Assembly (NCBI GenBank): GCA_040384625.1
Contig: JAZKIW010000130.1
Coordinates: 1-64,000, forward strand
Origin: CADEEN01 sp040384625
GTDB taxonomy: Bacteria; Pseudomonadota; Gammaproteobacteria; Burkholderiales; Burkholderiaceae_C
Direction of reading: 5' to 3'
Length of the DNA: 64,000 nt
Part shown: piece by piece, positions 51,231 through 60,740 of the stretch
Numbering within the stretch: the stretch's first letter is position 1
Layout: each line of letters starts with the position of its first letter
Notes under the pieces: generated by a model
What the model was told of the DNA's origin: nothing
What the model saw: the letters and a program-made list of their open reading frames with translations, nothing else
Databases searched by the model: none
Made by a program: the position numbers and the translations under genes

Positions 51231-51835
51231 GCCCGCCTCGCAAGACGATTCCCAACGGCGAACAGCGCCCAGGCCACGACGAGAAACGTGACGAAGATGC
51301 CAAGCGAATACACGGCAACACCCGCGTAGCCACCGACGTTGGCCGGGTTGAGAAACGGGTAGGGGTACCAGCCCGTCGCGGCACCGCGCAGCAACACGTA
51401 GGCAAGGTAGGTGGCCGGAAACACCAGGGCCAGGGCGAGGTGCCCAGCCTTCAGCCGTGTGCCGGAAGGCTGCAGCAGCCAGTCCAGGACGATGGCCACA
51501 GGCATCAGGTAGTGCAGCACGAAGTTGATCCATGGCAGCAGGGCACCGAGATCGACGTTTCGCAGCAGCACGGCGAAGACGATCCCGACGACCGCCATGT
51601 TCACCGCAGACAGGTAGCGCGCCACGTCCAGCGCGACACCCCTCGTCGAACGGCGGGCGAATGCGGCCAGCAGCAAGACGCACGCCGCGAAGAGATTCGA
51701 GAGGTTGGTGAAATAGCTGAAGAAGTTCAGCGGGTCGTACGACGCGCCGAGGTGCAGCGACAGCTGCCGACCGATCGCGGTAAGAACCAGCACTGCCAAG
51801 GCGATGCGTGCGGCCGTGAGGAGGGAAGAGGACAT
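51227..51835 (-). CDS. Pr6Pr-like (AIG1/FAR-17a-type) integral membrane protein
   Basis: 202 residues with six membrane helices. Landmarks: SYDPLNFFSYFTNLSNLFAA near the first loop, AVNMAVVGIVFAVLLRNVDL, WINFVLHYLMPVAIVLDWLL and GWYPYPFLNPANVGGYAGVA, which match the Pr6Pr-type conserved Tyr/Asn-rich loops. Function of the bacterial family is unknown. Start at 51835 (after GAGG) is preferred to GTG at 51862, which overlaps the upstream gene further. Overlaps the phosphatase by ATGA. Confidence 0.8.
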   Translation of the reverse strand: MSSSLLTAARIALAVLVLTAIGRQLSLHLGASYDPLNFFSYFTNLSNLFAACVLLLAAFARRSTRGVALDVARYLSAVNMAVVGIVFAVLLRNVDLGALLPWINFVLHYLMPVAIVLDWLLQPSGTRLKAGHLALALVFPATYLAYVLLRGAATGWYPYPFLNPANVGGYAGVAVYSLGIFVTFLVVAWALFAVGNRLARRA

Positions 51836-51839
51836 GACC

Positions 51840-52166
51840 TCAGGCTCTGCAGTAGCCTTCACCCGGCTTGACGATCAGGCAGTCCTTCTTGTCGGACAAC
51901 CACTTCATGCCGGTCTGGGCGCCCGTCCCGGGGCGGATGGCCTCTGCCACGCCATCCCTCTCGAACAGGATCCGATTTCCCTGGGCCGTGCCCTGGAACG
52001 TTCTCGCGCTGTCCAGGTTCTTGATCGTGATCCGGTAACCGCCGCCATCTTTCGCAATGTCGACAAACGTGCCCTCAGGCCCATGCCACAGGCCTGTCCA
52101 CTGCGTCGGCTTCTCGCAAGCGCCCAGCAGGCAAAGGGCGGCCAAGGCCGACGTCAGAATCCGCAT
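51840..52166 (-). CDS. Small lipoprotein of unknown function
   Basis: 108 residues. Lipoprotein signal MRILTSALAALCLLGAC with lipobox LGAC, so the mature N-terminus is acylated Cys17. The remainder is a small beta-rich domain: WTGLWHGPEGTFVDIAKDGG, YRITIKNLDSARTFQGTAQG and MKWLSDKKDCLIVKPGEGYC. Two Cys near the C-terminus (DCL, YCRA) may pair. It resembles small lipocalin-like domains in strand pattern only. 4 bases precede the next gene in the minus-strand series. Confidence 0.75.
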   Translation of the reverse strand: MRILTSALAALCLLGACEKPTQWTGLWHGPEGTFVDIAKDGGGYRITIKNLDSARTFQGTAQGNRILFERDGVAEAIRPGTGAQTGMKWLSDKKDCLIVKPGEGYCRA

Positions 52167-52185
52167 GGGGGGAGGCACCTGCGCG

Positions 52186-52497
52186 TCATGTGGCTTTGCA
52201 AGTGAAGGGGACCATGCGACCAATCTCCACCGTCATCTCGCTGCCCTTGCCGCGAACGGTATTGGGGCCGTTGGAGTAGAGGAAGCCGGAGGCAGCAGGC
52301 TGTTGCTGCAGCTCGATCGGCATCCCGTTGCGGACCAGCACGCCGATACCTTGGGCAGGGAAGAAGCGCATCTCAATCTTCTCACCGCCCGTGCACTCGT
52401 ACTGGACACGCCGCTCTCCGGCAGACCCTGCCTGAGGCGGGGCGGTCGCACAACTTGCCACCAGTGGCAGCACGAGAGCGATCGAGGCACTGCGCAT
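52186..52497 (-). CDS. MliC-family lipoprotein (lysozyme-inhibitor-like)
   Basis: 103 residues. Lipoprotein signal MRSASIALVLPLVASC with lipobox VASC. The mature domain has the MliC layout: VQYECTGGEKIEMRFFP, IELQQQPAASGFLYSNG and IGRMVPFTCKAT, with two Cys that form the family's disulphide. MliC proteins inhibit C-type lysozyme in the periplasm. First gene of a long minus-strand series. 20 bases precede the small lipoprotein start. Confidence 0.82.
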   Translation of the reverse strand: MRSASIALVLPLVASCATAPPQAGSAGERRVQYECTGGEKIEMRFFPAQGIGVLVRNGMPIELQQQPAASGFLYSNGPNTVRGKGSEMTVEIGRMVPFTCKAT

Positions 52498-52525
52498 GAA
52501 TGCAAGCGTAGCGCATCACCGCCGC

Positions 52526-53899
52526 TCAGAACCGGCTCTCGACTCCCGGCGCCCGCATGCGCTGCTGTATTGCTCTCGCGTGCGCCACCCAGCCGTGCGT
52601 CTCCCAGCGCCAGAACATCAGGGCGCTGCGGATCCACTCGTCGGCCGCGTAGGCGATCCAGATGCCGACCAGGCCATAACGCTGGCCGAGCATCAGCGAG
52701 CCGACGCCCAGCACGAGGAAGATCGACGTCACGGCGGCCGAGACCGGAAAAATCACGTCGCCGGTCGAGCGCAGCGCGCCCAACACCACGATGTTGGCGA
52801 CCCGGCCGGTCTCGAGCGCGAGCGAGATCCACAGCAGGGTCTGGGCCATATGGATGACCGCCGGGTCGCGCGTGAAGGCGCGCATGATCCAGGGCGCGCC
52901 GGCGGCCACGATCAGGGCCATCGCCCCCGAGGCGAGCAGGCCGTTGCGCAGGCTCTTGCGCACCAGCTGGTGCGCGGTGCGGAATTCGCCCGAGCCGATC
53001 AGGTGGCCGACCATGATCTCGCAGGCCCAGCCGATGGCCAGGCTGATCAGCACCACATAGCGCAGGGTCTGCAGCACGTAGGCCTGGGTGGCCAGCGCGG
53101 CCACGCCCAGCTTGGCCGCGGCCGACAGCGACATCAGGAAGGCGACGCGGTAGGCCAGTTCGAGCGAGGCGCCCGGCACGCCGATGCGCAGCACCGGCAC
53201 CAGGGCGCGCGCCGGGCAATACCACCAGTCGCGCTGCGTCGGCACCAGGTTCATGCGCCGGCGCCACAGCCACAGGTGCAAGGCCAGGCCGGTGGCGCGG
53301 CTGAGTGTCAGCGCCAGCGCATAGCCGGGCAGGCCCAGGCCGTTCCAGTCGCCCAGGCCCAGGTCGAGCATCAGCGGAAGGGCCAGCGTCAGGTGCGTGG
53401 CGTGCATCACCAGCATCACGAACAGGGTGTCGCGCGCGTACAGGTGGGCGCGCAGGATGCTGGCCATCACCAGGTTGTAGGCTTCGAGCAGGGCCGCCAC
53501 CGCCAGCAGTGGCAGGTAGGTGCTGGCCAGGGTGGCCACCGCGTCGGGGGCGTTCAGCAGCTCGAGGGTCCAGCCGCTGCCGAACAGGAGCCAAAGCGCG
53601 GCGACCGTACCGAGCCAGGTGCAGGCGCCCAGGCCGACCAGGGCTGTGCGTTGCGCGGCAGCCGCGCGGCGAGCACCGAGGGACTGGGTGATCGTGACAC
53701 CCACGCCGATGGCCAGCACACGAAACAGCACGAACAGCGACTCGAGCACCTGCTGGCTCATGCCGAAGGCGCCCGCCGTGGCATCCGAAATGCGCGAGGC
53801 CATCCACAGGCCGGCCATCGCCACGCTGATGCCGACCAGGAACTCGCCCAGGATGGGCCCGGCAATCGGCGTGATGCGTGGGCGCTGCAGGCGGGCCAT
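52526..53899 (-). CDS. MATE-family efflux transporter
   Basis: 457 residues, 12 membrane helices, usual MATE length. Two half repeats are visible (ISVAMAGLWMASRISDATAG; VLRIGVPGASLELAYRVAFL), each followed by helix patterns such as FVLFRVLAIGVGVTITQSLG and LQTLRYVVLISLAIGWACE. MATE carriers export organic cations and drugs with Na or H gradient. The ATG at 53899 gives the expected N-terminus; the open frame upstream overlaps the divergent ABC gene only. Divergent from the ABC exporter with 84 bases between starts. Confidence 0.9.
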   Translation of the reverse strand: MARLQRPRITPIAGPILGEFLVGISVAMAGLWMASRISDATAGAFGMSQQVLESLFVLFRVLAIGVGVTITQSLGARRAAAAQRTALVGLGACTWLGTVAALWLLFGSGWTLELLNAPDAVATLASTYLPLLAVAALLEAYNLVMASILRAHLYARDTLFVMLVMHATHLTLALPLMLDLGLGDWNGLGLPGYALALTLSRATGLALHLWLWRRRMNLVPTQRDWWYCPARALVPVLRIGVPGASLELAYRVAFLMSLSAAAKLGVAALATQAYVLQTLRYVVLISLAIGWACEIMVGHLIGSGEFRTAHQLVRKSLRNGLLASGAMALIVAAGAPWIMRAFTRDPAVIHMAQTLLWISLALETGRVANIVVLGALRSTGDVIFPVSAAVTSIFLVLGVGSLMLGQRYGLVGIWIAYAADEWIRSALMFWRWETHGWVAHARAIQQRMRAPGVESRF

Positions 53900-53983
53900 G
53901 GCGGACTTGAACGAGAGCTCGGCCGGACTATATCGGTGCCCCTTCGCAGGAGCCTGCGACGCCTGCGGCGCTATCCTCATGCC

Positions 53984-54915
<932 letters not shown>

Positions 54916-54919
<4 letters not shown>

Positions 54920-55677
54920 ACCTGCACGCCGTGCGCGCGATCTACGGGTTCGAGATGGCGCGGGCCTGGCGCACCCTGATGCAAAGCATCATCTCGCCGG
55001 TGATCTCGACCTCGCTCTACTTCATCGTCTTCGGCGCGGCCATCGGCTCGCGCATCCCCGAGGTCGGCGGCGTCAGCTACGGCGCCTTCATCGTGCCGGG
55101 CCTGATCATGCTGTCGCTCCTGACGCAAAGCATCTCGAACGCCTCGTTCGGCATCTACTTCCCCAAGTTCACCGGCACGATCTACGAACTGCTGTCGGCG
55201 CCGGTGTCGTACGTCGAGATCCTTATCGCCTACGTCGGCGCAGCGGCGTCCAAGTCGATCATCCTGGGCCTGATCATCCTGGCCACCGCCGGTCTGTTCG
55301 TGCCACTGCAGGTGGCGCACCCGTTCTGGATGCTGCTGTTCCTGGTGCTGACCTCGGTCACCTTCAGCCTCATCGGCTTCATCATTGGCATCTGGGCCGA
55401 CGGCTTCGAAAAACTGCAGGTGGTGCCGCTCTTGATCGTCACGCCGCTGACCTTCCTCGGCGGAAGCTTCTACTCGATCGACATGCTGCCGCCGCTGTGG
55501 CAGAAGGTAGCCCTGTTCAACCCGGTGGTCTACCTGGTCAGCGGCTTTCGCTGGAGCTTTTATGACCAGGCCGATGTGAGCCTGGCGCTCAGCCTGGGCA
55601 TGACTGCCGCGTTCCTCGCGGCGTCCCTGATCACCGTGGCCTGGATCTTCCGCACCGGCTATCGCCTCAAGACCTAG
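54916..55677 (+). CDS. ABC-2 exporter permease
   Basis: 253 residues with six membrane helices, NodJ/ABC-2 type. Blocks: AIYGFEMARAWRTLMQSIIS, VSYGAFIVPGLIMLSLLTQS, FTGTIYELLSAPVSYVEILI and FLGGSFYSIDMLPPLWQKVA. Exports a lipid, polysaccharide or drug not identifiable from sequence. Its 3' end overlaps the convergent RsbW-like gene by 11 bases. Confidence 0.92.
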
Positions 55678-56092
55678 TCAGCACCACGCGCAGGCGGTTC
55701 CAGCCGTCCTCGCGCGCATAGCTCACGCTGCTGGCCATGCGCACCACCAGGGGAATGCCGAGGTGCCCGACCGGCCGCTCGGCGACATCGGCCTCCAGTT
55801 CCGCGGCGGCCGCGCCCAAGCGGGCCAGCGGGTCGAAGGGCGGCGCCGCGTCGGCATACAGCAGTCTCAGCTGCGTGACGCCCGCCTGCAGCGTCAGACA
55901 GACCGGAGCGACGCTGTCGCCGCCATGGCCGTGGCTGACCGTGTTGCTGAAAAGCTCTTCGACGATCAGGGTCATGCGCAGGGCGTCGCCATGGGCGATG
56001 CCTTGCTGCTCGCAGAAGCCTTCGATGAAGGCCGCGGCCTGCGGCAGGGCGTCCATGCGGGCGGCAAAGGTGCGCTGGGCGTCGACGCTCAT
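55667..56092 (-). CDS. RsbW-like serine-kinase / ATP-binding regulatory protein
   Basis: 141 residues. GHKL ATPase of the anti-sigma-factor kinase family: N box LIVEELFSNTVSHGHGG with the catalytic Glu and Asn (near 43-60), G1-like DAAPPFDPLARLG and G2-like GHLGIPLVVRMASSVSY, then NRLRVVL. Such kinases phosphorylate a STAS partner on Ser and bind a sigma factor or other target. Start ATG at 56092 chosen from the domain; the frame is open further upstream. Divergent from the FecR gene and convergent with the ABC-2 permease. The likely STAS partner is 4 kb away at 60297. Confidence 0.87.
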   Translation of the reverse strand: MSVDAQRTFAARMDALPQAAAFIEGFCEQQGIAHGDALRMTLIVEELFSNTVSHGHGGDSVAPVCLTLQAGVTQLRLLYADAAPPFDPLARLGAAAAELEADVAERPVGHLGIPLVVRMASSVSYAREDGWNRLRVVLTRS

Positions 56093-56164
56093 TGCGGCAA
56101 CGCGTGCGCAGCGGGTAAGCTCGCCACGGCCGGCACTCGGGCGGGCGATGGGGGAGGAACGCGA

Positions 56165-56620
56165 ATGAAACAAGCACAAGGGCGCCGCCTCGGCCGTGCA
56201 TTGCTGGCGCTGACGGCAGCCGCGCTGACGACGCTTGCCGCACAGGCCGAGGTCGGCCAGATCAAAGTCGCCAAGGGCCAGGTGTCGGTCGACCGCAAGG
56301 GCCAGGCGTTGCCGGGACAGGTGGGCATGCTGCTCGAGCCCGCCGATGTCCTGAAGACCGGTGCCGACGGTTCGGTGGGCGTCACCATGCGCGACAACTC
56401 CCTGCTCTCGGCCGGGCCGAACAGCATCCTGGCTCTGGAGCGCTTCGAATTCGACGCCACCACCAGCCAGGGGCGCTTCGACGCGAAACTGCAGCGCGGC
56501 ACGCTGGCCGTGGTCTCCGGGCGCATCGCCAAGCAGTCGCCGCAGGCGATGACGGTGCGCACGCCTTCGGCCGTGCTGGGCGTGCGCGGCACGGAGTTCG
56601 TGGTCGCCGTGGATGAATAG
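56165..56620 (+). CDS. FecR-domain periplasmic protein
   Basis: 151 residues. Signal peptide at 1-28 (LLALTAAALTTLAAQA), then a single FecR domain: VGQIKVAKGQVSVDRKGQAL, LLEPADVLKTGADGSVGVTM, LQRGTLAVVSGRIAKQSPQA and VRTPSAVLGVRGTEFVVAVD. It lacks the cytoplasmic anti-sigma part of iron-uptake FecR, so it acts wholly in the periplasm. Good ribosome site GGAGG upstream. Overlaps the OmpA lipoprotein start by 8 bases. Confidence 0.9.
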   Translation: MKQAQGRRLGRALLALTAAALTTLAAQAEVGQIKVAKGQVSVDRKGQALPGQVGMLLEPADVLKTGADGSVGVTMRDNSLLSAGPNSILALERFEFDATTSQGRFDAKLQRGTLAVVSGRIAKQSPQAMTVRTPSAVLGVRGTEFVVAVDE

Positions 56621-57218
56621 CTTGGCGCGCCGCCTCGGCGCTGCCTTCCTCGCGGCGCTGGTCCTGGCGCTGGCGGCCTGCGCGACCCCGCAGGGCTCGG
56701 TCGTCCTGCTGCCCGACAAGGATGGCAAGAACACGGCCGTGGTGGTCAACCAGGGCACCGACCAGGTGCCGCTGGCCCAGCCGTATGCCGCGGCGCACCT
56801 GACCAGTGGCGGGCCCAAGGGCTACCAGTCGAGTGCCGAGGAGGTGCAGCGCTACTTCGGCGCTGCCCTGGCCGCGCGGCCGCTGGCGCCGGCGCAGTTC
56901 ACGCTCTACTTCGTCGAAGGCAAGGACGAGTTCACCGAAGAGTCGAAGCGGCTCATCGACAACGTGTTCAGCGAGATCGCCCGGCGCCCGGTGCCCGACG
57001 TGCTGGTCATCGGCCACACCGACAAGGTCGGTACCGATGCCTTCAATGATCCGCTGTCGCGCCAGCGTGCCGAGGTGGTGCGCAATGCACTGCTGGCGCG
57101 CGGCATCGCGGCCGACAAGGTCATGGCCATCGGCCGCGGCAAGCGTGAGCCGGTGGTGCCCACAGCCGAGGGCGTGGCCGAGGCGCGAAACCGCCGCGTC
57201 GAAATCCAGGTGCGCTGA
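56613..57218 (+). CDS. OmpA-family lipoprotein
   Basis: 201 residues. Lipoprotein signal MNSLARRLGAAFLAALVLAL with lipobox LAAC, then a linker of about 70 residues and a C-terminal OmpA peptidoglycan-binding domain: FTLYFVEGKDEFTEESKRLI, VPDVLVIGHTDKVGTDAFND and LSRQRAEVVRNALLARGIAA. The TDxxG and NxxLSxxRA motifs that contact diaminopimelate are present. Translationally coupled to the FecR gene. Probably anchors or senses at the cell wall. Two bases separate its stop from the convergent phosphatase stop. Confidence 0.92.
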   Translation: MNSLARRLGAAFLAALVLALAACATPQGSVVLLPDKDGKNTAVVVNQGTDQVPLAQPYAAAHLTSGGPKGYQSSAEEVQRYFGAALAARPLAPAQFTLYFVEGKDEFTEESKRLIDNVFSEIARRPVPDVLVIGHTDKVGTDAFNDPLSRQRAEVVRNALLARGIAADKVMAIGRGKREPVVPTAEGVAEARNRRVEIQVR

Positions 57219-57220
57219 GT

Positions 57221-59344
57221 TCACGGCCGGCCCTGCCCGTGCCAGCGCAGGGCCAGGATCGTCAGGTCGTCGGCCGCCTCGGCACCGTCGGAAAAGGCCA
57301 TCACGTCGGTGCGCAAGTTGGTCACCAGCTCGCGCGCACTCGACGTACCGTTGTTCAGGCGCCGCAGCACCTCCTGCGCTCGCGCCTGGCCGTACAGCTC
57401 GGCGGCCGGGTTCTGCGCCTCGGTCACGCCGTCGGTCATCAGGCACAGCGCTTCTCCGGGCAGCAGCTGGCAGCGGGCGCCCTGGTAATCGAAGTCTCCC
57501 ATCGCGCACAAGGGCGGGCCGTCGCCGTCTTCGATGCGCGCCAGATCATGGCGCGACGCGTGCAGGCGGTAAGGGTTGTCGTGGCCGGCATTGCAGTACT
57601 CGAGTTCTCCGCTGCTCAGGTCAAGGATCGCGGCAAAGACGGTGACGAAGAGCATCTCGGGGTTGTCGCGCGAGACCTCGGCGTTCGCCGCGCTCATGAT
57701 CTGGCCGATGCGGGCGTTCGGCGAGCGCAGCATCGCGCTCTTGTACAAGGCCTTGCTCACCGCCATGAAGATCGATGCCGACAGGCCCTTGCCGGCGACG
57801 TCGCCGACGAGCAGGAAGAGGCGGTCAGCATCGAGGCGGAAGAAGTCGTACAGGTCGCCACCGACCTCGCGCGCCGCGGTCAGCGTCGCGTACAGCTCGA
57901 TGCGCTGATCACCCTGCAGCAGGTCCAGGCGCGGCAGGCTGCCGGTCTGGATGCGCTGCGCGGCTTCGAGTTCGCCGGCGATGCGGGCGCTCTGCTCGCG
58001 CTGGGCTTGCACCACGGCCTGCAGCGCCTTGCGCTGGCGCGTCGATTCACCGAGGGTCAGCACAGCCATCACGACGAACAGCAGGAGCAGTGACAGACCC
58101 GGCGTAGCCGCGTCGAACAGCAGGTGCCGAGTGTCGAAGAGCGCGAATGCGGCCAGCACCGGCAACAGCATGCAGACAAGCACCAGCAGGGCGCCATAGC
58201 CGGGCTTGATGCGCGGCGTCACGCGCAGCAACATCGCTCCCAGGATGAGCAGCAACAGCGCTTCGGCGCCGGCCGCCCAGGTCGGGCGCTGCAGCAGGCT
58301 GCCGGCAAGCAGGTTCTCGATCAGCTGGGCGTGGATTTCGCTGCCCGGCATGCGCTCGCCGACCGGGGTGTCCTGGTAATCGTGCAGGCCGATCGCCGTA
58401 GGGCCGATCAGCACCAGCTGCCCGCGCAGCATCGAGGCGTCGACCTTGCCCTGCAGCACGTCGACCGCGGAGACGAAACGGTCGGTCCGTCGTGGCGAGA
58501 AGTAGGGCCTCACCGCCGCGTCCGGCTCGGTCGGCACGCGCAGGTCGCCGAGCGTCACGGCGGTGGCGGCGCCGCCATCGGTGGACAGACGCAGGTTAGG
58601 CGCCTTGGTGGCCACGCGCAGCATCTCCAGAGCCAGCGAAGGCACGAGCGTGCCGTCAATGCTGGCCACCAGGGGCATGCGGCGCAGCACACCGTGCGTG
58701 GTGTCGACCGAGATCAGGCCCCAGCCCGAGGCAGGCTCGTCGAGGGCGTCGATGTTCGTCAGTGCACCGGCATGCTGCTTGACCTTGGGCGTCGATGCAT
58801 CGCCGCTGTGCGAGGGTGCGATCAGGATCGGGACGCTGCGCAGCGCCTTGCGGCTCGGCTCGGGCGTGCCGGCGAAGGCCATCACTGCAGGGGCGCGGAG
58901 CAGTGCATTGGCCAGAGCCCGGTCGTTCGAGGGCAAGGCCGCCAGCAGGCCGGTGAGCGTCGGGTCGGTGATCGCGATCTCGGCGAGCAGGTGCTCCGGC
59001 GAGAGCGCGTCGACTTCGGGCATCAGCACGTCGACGCCGATCGCCGCCGGCCCCACGGCGTTGATCGCGTCGACGAGCTCGGCCAGGCGCGTGCGCGGCC
59101 ACGGCCACTGGCCCAGCGCGAGCAGGCTCTTCTGGTCGATCTCGACCACGGTGACCGGCAGCACGTTGACCTGCCGCGGGTGCATGGCCTGGTGAGCGTC
59201 GAACCAGGCCGACTGCAGCCGCTCTGTCCAGGGCGCGCCGAGCGCGTTCATCAGGGCCAGGGCGGCCAGCAGTGTCGCGCCGATGAGGAAGATGCGGGCG
59301 GGAGGGCCGCCCCGGGCCGCGTCAGGCACGGCCCGCGCCGTCAC
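57221..59344 (-). CDS. CHASE2 sensor with PP2C (SpoIIE-type) phosphatase
   Basis: 707 residues. N-terminal helix at 17-36, periplasmic CHASE2 domain (about 45-340) with VTVVEIDQKSLLALGQWPWP and PAAIGVDVLMPEVDALS, three membrane helices about 350-430, a coiled linker (AQREQSARIAGELEAAQRIQ), and the phosphatase domain with the metal Asp set GGDLYDFF, VGDVAGKGLSASIF, MTDGVTEAQN and DDLTILALRW. It should dephosphorylate a STAS protein in response to an envelope signal. GTG start overlaps the MBL stop (GTGA at 59341-59344). Confidence 0.93.
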   Translation of the reverse strand: MTARAVPDAARGGPPARIFLIGATLLAALALMNALGAPWTERLQSAWFDAHQAMHPRQVNVLPVTVVEIDQKSLLALGQWPWPRTRLAELVDAINAVGPAAIGVDVLMPEVDALSPEHLLAEIAITDPTLTGLLAALPSNDRALANALLRAPAVMAFAGTPEPSRKALRSVPILIAPSHSGDASTPKVKQHAGALTNIDALDEPASGWGLISVDTTHGVLRRMPLVASIDGTLVPSLALEMLRVATKAPNLRLSTDGGAATAVTLGDLRVPTEPDAAVRPYFSPRRTDRFVSAVDVLQGKVDASMLRGQLVLIGPTAIGLHDYQDTPVGERMPGSEIHAQLIENLLAGSLLQRPTWAAGAEALLLLILGAMLLRVTPRIKPGYGALLVLVCMLLPVLAAFALFDTRHLLFDAATPGLSLLLLFVVMAVLTLGESTRQRKALQAVVQAQREQSARIAGELEAAQRIQTGSLPRLDLLQGDQRIELYATLTAAREVGGDLYDFFRLDADRLFLLVGDVAGKGLSASIFMAVSKALYKSAMLRSPNARIGQIMSAANAEVSRDNPEMLFVTVFAAILDLSSGELEYCNAGHDNPYRLHASRHDLARIEDGDGPPLCAMGDFDYQGARCQLLPGEALCLMTDGVTEAQNPAAELYGQARAQEVLRRLNNGTSSARELVTNLRTDVMAFSDGAEAADDLTILALRWHGQGRP

Positions 59345-60300
59345 AGCCCGATTTCCAGCCCGTCGTAAGCCGCGCTGACATGCAGACGCTTCGTGCCGCG
59401 CGTGATCTCCTCCAAGCGCCGCGTTTCAGCCAGAACGGCGTCGATGGTGGCGTCGTCATGCACCGGTTCATGGTGGTACAGGCACAGCTGGCGCACGCCG
59501 GCCATCTGACACAGCTCGACGCCGACGATGTTGCTCGAGTGGCCCCAGTCGGCCTTGACCGAGATCGCATCGGCCAGCGAGTACATGCCGTCGAAGATCA
59601 CCAGGTCGGCATGGCGGAAGAAGTTGACGACGCGTTCGGTGTGTTCGGCCTGGGACAGCGGGTGCTCTGAGTCGGTCGAATAGATCACCACCTTGCCTTG
59701 CGACTCGAAGCGAAAGCCGTAGGAGTCGCCACCGTGGCGCTGCAACATGGCCCTCACGCGCACCCCGGCGATGTCGTAGTCCTGACCAGGCTGGAGGTGA
59801 ACGAACTCCAGCTTGGCGCCGAAGATGGAAAAGTCGACCGGAAACGAGGGCTGGTCCTGCTGGTGGCGCAAGGCGGCCTCGAAGCCGTCGTGGCAGCCGT
59901 AGATCAGCACCCGGTTTCCTGGGACGAAGGCCGGCACGAAGAACGGCAGGCCCATGATGTGGTCCCAGTGCAGGTGGGACAGGAAGATGTGGAAGGTCTG
60001 CGTGGCGCCGCGGGCACGCTGGGCCATCGCCGCCTGCCCGAAGGGCCGCAGCCCGCTACCCATGTCGCAGACGAAGTAGTCGAAGCCGCCGGTTTCGATC
60101 TGCACGCAGGAGGTGTGGCCACCATAGGTACCCGACTCGGCGAACGGCAGGCCGGCCAGCACGCGCTCGAGGTCTGCCTCGGTCGCCAGCGGGCGGTTGC
60201 GTGCGGCGCGCAACGCCGCCAGCTGTTTCTGGCGCACGCCGGCCGCGGTGAGCGCCACCGGCAGCGAACCGCGCGTGCCCCAGAAGCGCACCCGCATCAT
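59341..60300 (-). CDS. MBL-fold metallo-hydrolase
   Basis: 319 residues. Metallo-beta-lactamase fold; starts with VRFWGTRGSLPVALTAAGV, and the metal motif SHLHWDHIMG (HxHxDH) lies near residue 123. Further ligands: LQRHGGDSYGFRF, VIYSTDSEH and LCLYHHEPVHDD. The family includes cyclic-nucleotide and phosphonate-type phosphodiesterases, but the substrate is not predictable. Sits between the STAS and phosphatase genes in one operon; its ATG at 60300 overlaps the STAS stop (ATGATG/TGA). Confidence 0.9.
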   Translation of the reverse strand: MMRVRFWGTRGSLPVALTAAGVRQKQLAALRAARNRPLATEADLERVLAGLPFAESGTYGGHTSCVQIETGGFDYFVCDMGSGLRPFGQAAMAQRARGATQTFHIFLSHLHWDHIMGLPFFVPAFVPGNRVLIYGCHDGFEAALRHQQDQPSFPVDFSIFGAKLEFVHLQPGQDYDIAGVRVRAMLQRHGGDSYGFRFESQGKVVIYSTDSEHPLSQAEHTERVVNFFRHADLVIFDGMYSLADAISVKADWGHSSNIVGVELCQMAGVRQLCLYHHEPVHDDATIDAVLAETRRLEEITRGTKRLHVSAAYDGLEIGL

Positions 60301-60689
60301 GGCGCCGGCGCGGCGCCCGCGCTCCGGTATTGAGCCAGCGCGGCGCTTGAACACAGGGCCAGCGCGTCATCCAGGGTTTCGGTGACGGTCAGGATGCGGT
60401 CGAAGCGGCTGATGGTGAAGATCTCGGCCACCACCGGTTGTAGCGCAGTCACCAACAACTGCGCCTTGCCTTCGCGCATCTGCTTGGCAGCGATCATCAG
60501 CACGCGAAGCCCGACGCTGCTGATGTACTCGACACCCGAGAAGTCCAGCACCAGGGCACCGTGGTCGCGGCCGGCCTGCGCCAACAGCGGCGTCAACGCC
60601 GCTTCGAGCGCTGCCGCACTCTGGTGGTCGATCCGACCGACCGGGGTGGCGACGATGGTGTCGGCAAAGTGGCGCGTCGCGAGGGGCAA
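60297..60689 (-). CDS. STAS-domain protein (anti-anti-sigma type)
   Basis: About 130 residues: ATRHFADTIVATPVGRIDHQ, then the core LVLDFSGVEYISSVGLRVLM, with the Ser after IS at the usual phosphorylation site, and AQLLVTALQPVVAEIFTIS. This is the unit that a kinase such as RsbW modifies and a PP2C enzyme resets. There is no ATG at a sensible place; TTG at 60689 gives the normal domain length and lies behind a plausible promoter. Confidence in the gene is high, in the start moderate. Confidence 0.85.
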   Translation of the reverse strand: MPLATRHFADTIVATPVGRIDHQSAAALEAALTPLLAQAGRDHGALVLDFSGVEYISSVGLRVLMIAAKQMREGKAQLLVTALQPVVAEIFTISRFDRILTVTETLDDALALCSSAALAQYRSAGAAPAP

Positions 60690-60740
60690 GGTGCGTCCGT
60701 CCCGGGAGGTTGATCGGCCGGCTGCGAAGAGCCGCAAATC

